Origin: Priapulus caudatus
Taxonomy: Eukaryota > Priapulida > Priapulimorpha > Priapulimorphida > Priapulidae
Assembly (NCBI RefSeq): GCF_000485595.1
Contig: NW_014577551.1
Coordinates: 67,171-103,742 of the forward strand
DNA length: 36,572 nt
Reading direction: 5' to 3'
Shown here: positions 10,101 through 18,100 of the stretch, piece after piece
Layout of the letters: every line of letters starts with the position of its first letter
How positions within the stretch are numbered: the stretch's first letter is position 1
Notes under the pieces: generated by a model
What the model was told of the DNA's origin: nothing
The model's input: only the letters and a program-made list of their open reading frames with translations
The model's database searches: none
Translations under genes and position numbers: made by a program

Positions 10101-11364
10101 ATGAGGAACAGGCTGAGTGAGTCAGCTTTGAGGTGCTGCTGCGCTACTGGCAATTGAGGGCCACGCTCGGCAAGAATTCCGCATTCGACCAATGGCAGCA
10201 AGAACAATCGCACGCTGCAGGCTACAGCACACACGCATCTATTGACTATATATACAACGTTATATATAGTAGTTATATATATATATATATATATATAGTA
10301 GTTATAACTATATATAATGTTGTTATATATAGTCAATAGATGCGTGTGTGTTGTAGCTGCAGGTGCGGACTTGTTCTTGCTGCCAGTGATTCGACCAGGC
10401 CCGACACCGGCTCCTAGTTTCCCCTCCCCCCTCCTTCCTCCCCCTCCCCTGTTTCAATTTCATCCTGGGGAGAACTCTGTAACCCTATCCAGTGTTTGTT
10501 TTAATTATTGTATCTAGACTGTACTGGGCAATATGCCTGCCAGGATTAACTGCACTACTAACTACATTACTATGAGGAAGACACTGGTAGCTAACGATAC
10601 AAAGAGGTGGGGTATACATTGTGAGCACATCGAGCGGGCCGGCCCCCCGCGCGCCCCCCCCGGCCCGGTCGCGGGTGTCCCGCCCCCCCCCGCGGCCCGG
10701 CCCCCCCCCCCGCGGTCGGCCCCGCGCGTCCCCCGCCCGGCCGCCCCCCGCCGCCCGGGCCGCCGCGCCTCGTGAATGCAGGAGGTGAAAAAAAAAAAAA
10801 TGAATAACAAACAACAAGGAATTAACCGGAAGTGCCCTAGCGTGCAATATCCTCTAGGCGTGTGGCCTGCCACACTGGCCGGCAAACTATAATTTAATTA
10901 GAACTAATTGCCTCATTAGCTAGTAGGCTAAGTAACTAGTAGTAGTAGTAAGTAGCTAAGTAGTACAAGATTATGCCGGCATAAATGGTCGACTCCACGC
11001 AAACAATTACTATAAATTGCAGTCTAATTGACATCAGACCATATAAAACTACGGGAATACTTACGAACGTCACGTCAGGGGGCGGGTGGCCCGTCGTAGG
11101 GGTGGGTGTTACTGTTGTTGACTCCCCCGCCGCCTTACGCTTTTCTCGCAACACCTGCTTTGCTTGCTGTCCAGCTGGAAAACCGCTACCGTCGTATTGT
11201 AATACATGTTCACTATTACGAAATTTGTCTTCGGCGGTCTTTGAAGGAAAGTGAAGCGTTGTTGCCTTCGATCCGAAACGAGCACATGATACCAGTGGGA
11301 AATCAAACAAATATAAACAAGCCAAAGTGGCTAGAAACAACTTAAATCTTGACAACATCGCCAT
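1275..11364 (-). CDS. SORL1: SORL1-like VPS10-domain sorting receptor, 5' part (4 exons, gene continues left of window)
   Basis: Exons read 11364-11065, 8429-8199, 6145-5984 and 1342-1275. The first three junctions are phase 0 with GT donors and AG acceptors; exon 4 ends after two bases of a Trp codon. Together they give 254 residues. Residues 1-27 are a signal peptide ending VSC. Residues 28-100 are a propeptide with a REKR furin-type site at 73-76. The VPS10 beta-propeller then begins with a DSHHQLIVLWAG stretch and VALARD, an order typical of SORL1/SorLA. Three Asp-boxes (S-x-D-x-G-x-T-W/F type) lie at about 142-149, 190-198 and 235-242. Known family members are type I membrane receptors moving cargo between Golgi and endosomes; the rest of the propeller, LDLR repeats, FNIII domains and tail would lie left of position 1. 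I see no exon 5 in 1-1274. Another sortilin-family member is possible, but the start of the mature protein fits SORL1 best. Confidence 0.8.
1442..1528. mobile_element. Mini-palindrome copy 2 (outer, interrupted by copy 3)
   Basis: Arms CAATAGTACATAATAG and CTATTATGTACTCTTG with a shared AGATAT centre, flanked by ACTCATAT at 1434-1441 and 1529-1536. Taking out 1458-1504 (copy 3, 4 extra bases and one TSD copy) leaves a 40-bp near-perfect palindrome. Confidence 0.82.
1458..1493. mobile_element. Mini-palindrome copy 3 (36 bp), inserted inside copy 2
   Basis: Stem CAGAAGTAGATAATAG paired with CTATAATCTACTTCTG (one mismatch), loop GAAA. Direct repeats ATAATAG lie at 1451-1457 and 1498-1504, with four extra bases AGTG between the element end and the right repeat. 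The target ATAATAG is part of the copy 2 arm. Confidence 0.82.
1603..1637. mobile_element. Mini-palindrome copy 4 (35 bp) with 7-bp TSD
   Basis: Ends CAGGAGCGTA and TACGCTCCTG pair, with a short bulge toward the loop. Flanked by CATATAT at 1596-1602 and 1638-1644. Confidence 0.8.
1985..2080. repeat. CA/GCAY-rich simple repeat
   Basis: Short runs of ACACAC and GCATGCACGCAC in the SORL1-like intron. The neighbouring stretches 910-1274, 1645-1985 and 2213-2440 show no gene or repeat that I recognise. Confidence 0.7.
2149..2212. mobile_element. Mini-palindrome copy 5 (64 bp), no clean TSD
   Basis: Ends CAAGAGTATATA and TATATACTCTTG pair. The interior has three related arm segments containing ATGGGAG/CTCCCAT, so more than one fold is possible. 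A direct repeat GATATATA occurs at 2138-2145 and 2218-2225 but is not adjacent and is low complexity. Confidence 0.6.
2450..3000. repeat. Two-copy tandem repeat, 310-bp spacing
   Basis: The block AGGACGTTCAAATCTCTCCC...AGGAGTGACAACTGTATGC at 2621 recurs at 2931. AAAAAGTGGGCGTGGCTCGAA at about 2571 recurs near 2883, and TTCACATACC recurs too. A third CTCTCCCATAGGAGTAACAA occurs at about 2467. A weakly similar stretch (GGGCCACGCCC...TCGAGCGAAGTAC) appears at 34050-34085. Probably a decayed dispersed repeat. Confidence 0.8.
3094..3159. mobile_element. Mini-palindrome copy 6 (66 bp) with 7-bp TSD
   Basis: A 25-bp stem with two mismatches: the left arm begins CAGGAGTGAATAATAATAG and the right arm ends CTATTATCATTCACACCTG. 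Flanked by ATATAAT at 3087-3093 and 3160-3166. Confidence 0.85.
3404..4072. other. Assembly gap (669 N)
   Basis: A run of N inside SORL1-like intron 3. Frames reported across it are meaningless. AT and GA simple repeats directly to its right probably caused the gap. Confidence 1.
4073..4172. repeat. (AT)n then (GA)n microsatellite
   Basis: ATATATATATATA is followed by about 85 bases of GA dinucleotide repeat. Confidence 0.95.
4180..5430. other. Intronic stretch with no recognised feature
   Basis: No exon with splice sites, no RNA gene and no clear repeat apart from a GTGGTGG/G-run patch at 5223-5248 and a C-run near 4771. Confidence 0.5.
5435..5960. repeat. Decayed transposon-end repeats with CTCTATAAAGG units
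   Basis: CAGTCAAACCTCTGCTAGACG (5439 on) resembles the ends of pogo/Tigger-like transposons. It is followed by repeated CACCTSTCTATAAAGGRCACTT units at about 5546, 5625, 5704 and 5806, and a duplicated CAGATTCGAGC-TACTACGAGC-TGGGC block at 5766 and 5915. Mini-palindrome copy 7 is inserted in it. Superfamily assignment is from memory of TIR style. Confidence 0.55.
5481..5515. mobile_element. Mini-palindrome copy 7 (35 bp) with 7-bp TSD
   Basis: A perfect 16-bp stem CAGGAGTGGATAATAG with a 3-base loop, flanked by ATAGGAT at 5474-5480 and 5516-5522. It is inserted in a TIR-like repeat sequence (see 5435-5960). Confidence 0.88.
5984..6145 (-). CDS. SORL1: SORL1-like exon 3: VPS10 propeller
   Basis: This exon has 54 codons between acceptor TTTCGGCAG and donor GTACGT. 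It encodes residues 178-231, starting YVFTDT and ending DPAKR, with an Asp-box-like STQDYGRSF (190-198) and the family-like stretch FILGMDEKDPAKR. Both ends are phase 0. Tandem repeat sequence (5530-5960) begins only about 25 bp beyond the donor. Confidence 0.8.
7007..7560. repeat. 62-bp minisatellite, about 9 units, in SORL1-like intron 2
   Basis: Units contain TATTACAGCTGGTTACAGA, CCACATCCC, TAGTGCAAGCCCAG and CACCTGTTCCCATA. CAGCT starts near 7017, 7081, 7144, 7206, 7268, 7330, 7392, 7455 and 7508. Units 2-3 resemble units 7-8 more than their neighbours, hinting at a five-unit higher-order repeat. The flanks 6146-6990 and 7561-8198 hold nothing recognised except a short (CA)n at about 7643. 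Confidence 0.92.
8199..8429 (-). CDS. SORL1: SORL1-like exon 2: first VPS10 blades
   Basis: This exon has 77 codons between acceptor AG (8431-8430, after a T-rich tract) and donor GTAAGT after CAT. It encodes residues 101-177, including NDSHHQLIVLWAGQG, VALARD and the Asp-box SYDYGLTF (residues 142-149). Both ends are phase 0, so it joins exons 1 and 3 in frame. The similarity to the start of mature SorLA is the main reason for the gene call. Confidence 0.82.
9317..9952. mobile_element. Foldback (long inverted repeat) element, about 636 bp
   Basis: Arms of about 300 bp are mutually reverse complementary. The left end is GGGTTACAACGCGAGTGTAT and the right end is its complement (…ACACTCGCGTTGTAAACC). 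Near the centre AATGCGCATAGCGTTCGGGC at about 9582 pairs with a stretch ending about 9691. Each arm also has a short inner palindrome (CCTGAGTGAATCACTCAGG at 9355-9373). I found no convincing TSD. It lies in SORL1-like intron 1; 8430-9316 otherwise shows nothing recognised apart from a short AT run near 8765. Confidence 0.85.
10191..10388. mobile_element. Short foldback element, copy A (198 bp), 8-bp TSD
   Basis: TSD ATTCGACC lies at 10183-10190 and 10389-10396. The arms start GGCAGCAAGAACAA and include CACACACGCATCTATTGAC plus TATATAC, folding around an AT-repeat centre. The ends match the larger element at 24574-25249, so the two form one family. Confidence 0.85.
10636..10772. repeat. Extreme C-rich/GC block (G-rich on minus strand)
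   Basis: About 137 bases are almost entirely C and G in CCCCCCC, GCGGCCCGG and CCGCGCG runs, unlike the AT-rich flanks. It lies in SORL1-like intron 1. The minus strand has many runs of three or more G, so G-quadruplex formation is possible. A run of 13 A follows closely (about 10788-10800). Confidence 0.85.
11065..11364 (-). CDS. SORL1: SORL1-like exon 1: signal peptide and propeptide
   Basis: This exon encodes 100 codons from ATG at 11364-11362 to TTC before the donor GTAAGT (GT at 11064-11063). The start has A at -3 and G at +4. A second in-frame Met is at codon 3 and an upstream in-frame ATG lies at 11442. I chose 11364 because the hydrophobic signal segment (SRFKLFLATLACLYLFDF) follows at once. 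REKR at residues 73-76 is the likely convertase site. It is followed by a Thr/Pro-rich linker, as expected before the mature VPS10 domain. Confidence 0.8.
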
Positions 11365-11645
11365 GATATACCTAACAACTTCCGATTTTAGAAAGTGGCG
11401 CGAGCAATGTAGACACGCCGGTGAGTTGCATCCTATTTTCATTTTTATAGTAGATTCTTAATCAAAAAGTGAGCCAAACTATTACATTATATATTAGAAA
11501 TGTGCTATAATTAGTCATAGCAGTACAACTGTCTAAAATTAATTAATTCAGTTATAAATATAAAACAGTACGCGGTCTGCGTATGAATACAGCATTGTTT
11601 ACATCCGGTTCACCAACCGGATAAAAACATGGGAATCCATTTAAT

Positions 11646-11676
11646 CAGAAGTAGATGATAGGATTATCTACTTTTG
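11646..11676. mobile_element. Mini-palindrome copy 8 (31 bp) with 7-bp TSD
   Basis: Stem CAGAAGTAGAT/ATCTACTTTTG (one G-T mismatch) with a 9-base loop, flanked by ATTTAAT at 11639-11645 and 11677-11683. It lies in the presumed divergent promoter between the SORL1-like and MRPL9 genes. Confidence 0.82.
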
Positions 11677-11811
11677 ATTTAATCTAGGACACATAAGATT
11701 AACACCAATAGTATTTTTTCTTGCCGGATATTGGCACAAAAGTAAACAAATTTTGCATTTTATTGCTGTTAAGTTAACTTTAATTAAAAAGTAAAAATAA
11801 AATTCACTGAC

Positions 11812-11916
11812 ATTTATGGCGTCTAGATGTCGCCACATCCGCTCCATGCTGTAACGTGATTTGGCACGTTCTTCACTGACGAACCCAAAACTTTTTGATG
11901 TTATTACTTGTGCCAT
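11812..11916 (-). CDS. Possible first exon of an unidentified gene
   Basis: ATG at 11916 opens 35 codons, MAQVITSKSFGFVSEERAKS and then RYSMERMWRHLDAIN, ending at a possible donor GTCAGT. The residue mix looks protein-like, but I do not recognise it and found no following exon. It lies 134 bp from the MRPL9 start on the opposite strand. It could be an upstream SORL1-like leader, a small separate gene, or chance. Confidence 0.22.
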
Positions 11917-12049
11917 TTATTCTAGGACTACATATTCAGTGAGAGCCAATATGAATGCTAAATAGATTATCATGTTATACTCACATTGCTAGAATTTTCA
12001 CCGAGTCAAAACTCTGATCAAGTCGAGTTTATCTCCTGTTTAAAAAACC

Positions 12050-12181
12050 ATGTTGCGAGTTCTCTCCACACTAGTCCGTACACGAAGCCCATTGTTCCTT
12101 ACGAAGACTTCTCCCTCGTCACAAACGTTATTACTTGACCGACAAGCTGCCTGTGAAGGGCTAGAAGTTCATCAAACAAGG
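12050..12181 (+). CDS. MRPL9: MRPL9 exon 1: start codon and mitochondrial presequence
   Basis: ATG sits in a good context (A at -3). The 44 codons begin MLRVLSTLVRTRSPLFLTK, a typical import presequence, and end with AGG before donor GTATAT (GT at 12182-12183). Phase 0 matches exon 2. It has no conserved domain, so it is assigned from position, frame and presequence character. Confidence 0.68.
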
Positions 12182-15100
12182 GTATATGTTGGTTTTTCTC
12201 TCAAGAATAGAAGGCAAATATTTTCGTGAATGATGATACTGTACTAGTACTACTAGTACTACTACTACTAGTAGTAGTAGTACTACTACTAGTACTAGTA
12301 GTACTACTAGTACTACTAGTACTAGTACTACTACTAGTACTACTAGTACTACTACTACTACTACTAGTACTAGTAGTACTACTGGTAGTGGGGCTCATAC
12401 ATAGGGTCTATGTCCCCCAGGCCAGGGTACTGCCGGAACATACCCTGGTAACTATTTGATATGGTGGTTCAAGGATAGAGATGATGCCCAGTACGGTGAT
12501 TGGATAGGATGATGTTAGTTGATAAGATAGGACTGGACATCTTATCTATCCCTGAAAAAGGATAGAGATGATGTCCAGTACGGTGATTGGATAGGATGAT
12601 GTTAGTTGATAAGATAGGACTGGACATCTTCTCTATCCCTGAGCCGATATGGTTAGGGTTAGACTTAAGGAGTAGGCGTAGGCGACTCCCTAGACTCGTT
12701 AGTGGAGTAGGCGAGGTACAGTCCGGCATACTACTATTATTAGATAGTACCAGGGTACGTTCCGGTATACCGGACCGTACCCAGGATACGTTCCGGCAGT
12801 ACCCTGGGGGACATAGACCCTCTCAGCGGTAGTGGTAGTGGTGCTGAGACTGTGAGTGTGGTATTGGGTCGACTAGTCTAGTGTGTTACATCCTGCACAC
12901 AACCTACCGCATAATAAACCACGCCACGTCCATATGCTACATACACCGCATTTCCTGCAGAAATGAAATGGCTTTCATGGTGGAGTAACACAGTTGGGTA
13001 AAAAATTACTAACCTCGTATTTGTACACAAAAACTTCACACCAATCTCATCAGATAGATCACATCGCCTAAATGCACATCTGGCAACATGGTGGCGGAAA
13101 ACTCTGCAGTTTGTTAATAATAACTTGAAAAACTGTACAGTTGTATGACCTACCACCAGATCTACAGTAGTCCAATTGACAGTACATTCATCATTCACTT
13201 TGAAGGCTCTGAGCCTGAGGGGGTCACACCCATACTAAAGTGGTACGCATGTTCGTCAGAGAAAACGTCGAAAAAGGGTAGGATTTTGACCCTGTAGGCT
13301 CGACGACGTCTTTAGAAAAAACCGTACTTGTTCAGGTTAACCTTCGACGTTTAGGGTCACTTTTTTGCCCACTTTTGCGGCCGGTTTTCTTCATTCGATT
13401 CGCCCATTTATTTCCGTGATTACATTTCTCAAAAGGATTCTCCCCGGGTTTTCTAGTCTCAACGTCAGACTCTGATGGGCGTTAAAGTCGAGTATGCGCA
13501 GTATACGTGCCCGCCCGGTATACGGTATACGTGCCATCGGCCACTCACAAGTCTAGGCACGAGCGGGCACGGGACTACGGGTTTACACAAATTTCTCACT
13601 GTTACGCCATTTAGGGGTAAGATTTACATTATCTTACGCCAATAAGGGGTGAAATTTGCTACCGCTGAACACGCCATTTAGGGTCCGATTTTGAGATGCT
13701 TTGACGAGCATGCGTACCACTTTAGTATGGGAGTGACCCCCCGGCGGGCTCTGAGTTGAAACCCTGCTCATGCATAGAATATTCTCTAGGTGTGAAAACC
13801 GGACCTTCTTATCAGAAAGAAAATTAGTGTAAACATTTAGTCTACAACTTTTTATCTTAGACTATTGACTGAGCTATAGTAAAGTTACTAGTACTACAAT
13901 GAAAATTCCAAGCAAAATTTCAAACCGTATCGTACCTATTAAAATAAGATGAAAAGAATGTAATTACATAAAAAATTGTATTTTTATTATAGTTTATATT
14001 GATGAGTAAAACCTGGATGTGTTTTTCATGAAAAAACATTTGGGACATTACTTGTCTTCTGATTGTGTGCCAAAAGAAACCTTTGCAATGGTGTGATTGC
14101 TTTCTTATTTTTGATATTTCGATTAGTTGTGACGTTCACGTTTCGTGTTATTGTATGGAAGAATGGCTTGCATAAATACATGATGTCGCTTGATAAAACA
14201 CCTGATAATGTAACTATAAATAGCAATCGGTATTTATGGAGTATCATGTTTTATAGTCAATGTGGTTGTTTTACCAGTCGCTTTTAAAATTGACAATTAT
14301 TTTCGATTAATTGCGGTTACCTGTGATATGCATGTGTTACACAGAATACGTGGATCTTAAAGCGAAAGTGGACACCGCCGTTAAACAAGCTGCCTCGTTA
14401 TGAGGACGACAAGAGACGCCGTCATCTGCCGTCACGCTTCCACGTCTATGAGCTTGTTGAGCATCGAGACTCCGTGCCCCTGAAACCATTAGAGGTCTTG
14501 TTGGTTGAAAATGTCGAAGGTATCCGAATAAGGTGTCTTGCCGTCAATTTCTTTTATATAAAAGTTTAGGTATTAAATTTGTTAGCTTTAATGCCGTAGA
14601 CTAATACAAAGTCCATATAACGTTTGGTTTTTGTTTTTAGAGAAAAACATTAATTGTTTGCATTGCTTGTGTGACAGGTATTGGAATGAAAGGCGATATT
14701 GTAAAAGTCAAGCTTAATCTTGCAAGAGACCAGCTGCTTCCTTCAGGTCAAGCTGTTTATTGCTCCCCTGAAAACCTGGAAGACTATGCTGATCTGATAG
14801 AGGTAAGGTAATTAAAAAAGAATTAAGTCAAGATTATTATATGCATCAGAGAGAATACAGTTAGCATAGCTACTGTATTATCCCCGTTCCATAAAATGCT
14901 GGTCACTGATTTTATGTGTTTTAAATGGTGTTCCTATAATGGAAGCCTAATTTCATGTAATAACTAGAAATGAGCAGTTGTCGCCAACTACATGTATCCC
15001 CCGTGATCTAGTATGAATGGAATATCTCTGTAAAGACGTAGAAGGCAGGTAAAGTTAAATAAGTCACAAAGACAAAGGTTTGTTAGACAACTGGTGTGCC

Positions 15101-18100
15101 TCAGATGTGCAAGTATATGGAATCTGGTTACCTAGGAGGCAGAAGAGGAAATGTAAGTCGACGGTGAAGGTCAAACTAAGGTCAAGGGCAGTGGTGGTTT
15201 TGGTATGCGACAGACCTCCCCAAGATGTGTAAGCATCCCAAGTTTGGTTGCGCTAGGTCAATTAGGGGCTGAGTTAGTGAGCGGAAGGAAAATATGATCA
15301 AGGTCAAGGTAAAGGTCAAATAAAGGTCGCAGTGACCTGGTGGGCAGTTTTTACCCGATCTCGGATGATCTTCAAATTTGGCATGAAGGTGCGTTATGGT
15401 AAAGCGAAGGCGCCAATCGTTTTTGGTGTGGGCGGAGTCATCGTTGCCATGGTAACAACATTTTTAGCTCATCTGACGTAGTCAGATGCAGCTTGTAAGA
15501 ATACGCATTGATCGTCCGTCCCCCCCCCGACCGGCCGCCCCCCGTCCGGCCGTGCGTGCGTCCGCCCGTCGGCCGTCAACGAGTTGGGCACAAATCCGTG
15601 ACTGCTCGACGTACGGTCACATTATTCGGGACGTTGGGGGGGGATCGTCGAAAACGAGTTGGGGATGTCAAAGCTGGGGTCAAAGGTCAAGTGTTACAAG
15701 AAGGGGGAAACAGTCAGCTCCTAACTTAAGGATAGGAGGAAACTCACGAATTGCGGCACAAAATCTAAACGGCTCGACTAGGCCTCGTGAATAGTCGTGT
15801 ATACGCATCATGGTATGGAAAAGCCATCACTTGTGGCCTGAATGGCCGGTCGACAGTTAAAAGTCAATGGTACACCGGGCAGAAGATTTTAGATCTTTTT
15901 CACTAGAGGAACAGTGGTCTGACAGGGGCGGAGGCGATTGAAGAAACTTTTTTGTATCAGGCGTTGACCTTTAGCATTTTTATGGCTTTATTGAAGGACC
16001 TGAACATTACTTCTGACTGAACATGCGAACAGTAAGTGTCGATAACCTTTGACCCTCAAGAGGAGGTTAAACATGATTTGTTAATGTCTGTTGGAAAGAA
16101 TTTGTGACTGCGCCGGGTTGGCTAGTAGAATCTATACATGGCCTGGCATGTAATGACGCTGACAATGTCAACAGTGAGAATTCAAAAAGGCTAAATTTTG
16201 GTTGGAAAAAGTTCTAGCTCCTTAACTCGTATAATTTTCTAATGACATTCTGTGCTGTCAGTATGTTACATTAACGTATGCACCTGCAGTGCATGGTGGT
16301 GGTGGTACTGTGTGTTTTTGCCTGTGTTAATGGTTACAGGTGGTCAGCTCTCTATTCCAGACCTGTAGGCTGCGTAGAGTAAATGGACTGAGTGCTCACC
16401 TATTCTGTCTTGCAAATGTGTGTTGCTACTACGTACGATGGGAGCTTCATCTTAATCTGATGCACACTTAAACGTACGCGCCATCTCGTGGCAACTTTCA
16501 TAACGACCCCAACGAAACATTCCTTGAGAAAGGTTCCTGATAATGCCCTGTGCATTCCACTGTTTCGGCGTGTATGTGTATGGCAAGACCATTACCCTCA
16601 AAAATCGATTTCTAAAGAATTTAAACCTAAATCTCAAATCAATTTACAATGCATTAAATGCAATTTACAAAAGTTTAAAATTAATTTACAAAAGTAACAA
16701 TTATTTATAGAAACATAGGTTATAGTTACGATTTATTATACATGTTAGGAATCAATTACAAGATTTCTAATTACTTATAACATCAAATCAATTTTAATCG
16801 AAAATACAAATCAGTTATATTTCTATACATATTCCAAAATTACAAGTCAGCAATTAATTCATGTATCTACAAACGTTCTACTGGTTGAAATCAATTTCAA
16901 TAAAGCTACAATTATTAAGATTTTACGAATCATTTTACAAGATTCTAATTAATTATAACATTACAAATCAAATTTACGAAATACAAATCAAAGTCACATA
17001 GTAATTCATGTATCTTACAATCATTCATAAAAGGCCACAATTTATTGTACATGTTTACGAATCAATTTACAGAGATTCTAATTAATTTATAACATTAAAA
17101 TCAATTTACGAAAATACAATCAAGTCACATATATCATGTATCTACAAACAATTCATAAAAGCTACAATTTATTCCATGTTTACGAATCAATTTACAAGAT
17201 TCCTAAATTAATTATAACATTACAAATTCAATTTACCGAAAATACGAATCAAGTCAGCATAGTAATCAGTGTATCACAAATCAATTCATTAAAAGTACAA
17301 TTTATTAACCATACAATAGAATCAGCTTATTTACTTCCAAACCAAACTTAACAGCTTTGCAATGAATTTACGTGCGCGCGAATAACTCCGCGCTAATCAG
17401 GAGAAAGTTCAAATCAAAGTACCACTTCCAAATGATGAAAACTCCCCAAAGCATGAAACCTTTTGAATGACATGAGCATCTCGCACCTCGACGCGCGCAA
17501 TCTACCGCGTGTTGCCTATGAAAGTGACTATGGAACGCTAATGGTGTTGCCTATGGGAAGGGATACCACGGGCGGCCGGTGTGGCAGATTCAATATGGAT
17601 ACCTACGGCCGGCCGTGTGGCCTGACACCTCAATATGGCTAGGAATTGAGGAAGGGGAGAAGGAGAAGCTGGTGGAGAATGGAGGAAGGGGAGAAGGGAG
17701 AAGGTGGTGGAGAAAGAGGAGGGAGACACTGTGGAGAAAGGAGAAGGAGAAGCGAAGAACGGTGGTGGAATGGAGAGGGGAGACAGGGAGAAAGTGTTGA
17801 GAAAGGAAGAGGGGGAGAGAATCGACGGTGGTGGAGGAAGGGGAGAAGCTGGTTGCGAGAAGGAGGAGGGGGCCGAGGGAGGAAGGTGGTGGAGTGAGGG
17901 GAGAAGCTGGTGGAGAAGGAGGAGGGAGAAGCTGGTGGAGAAGGAAGAAAGGAGGAGGGGGGAGAAGGGAGCTGGTGGACGGAGAGGGGAGATAGGAGCC
18001 CGTGAAGCTGGAAGTAGATGAGGGAGGCTGGATGAAGGAGAGAGACTGGGAGGCGAGGAGCTGGGAGATAGCGAGTGGGAGGAGGAGGGGGAGAGGGAGA

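Larger units (their letters stand above)
11365..12049. promoter_or_regulatory. Presumed divergent promoter region between SORL1-like and MRPL9 genes
   Basis: The start codons of the two genes point away from each other with 685 bp between them, so both promoters must lie here or very near. No clear TATA box or CpG-rich core is visible. The interval also contains the candidate exon at 11812-11916 and one small palindromic insertion (11646-11676). Confidence 0.45.
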
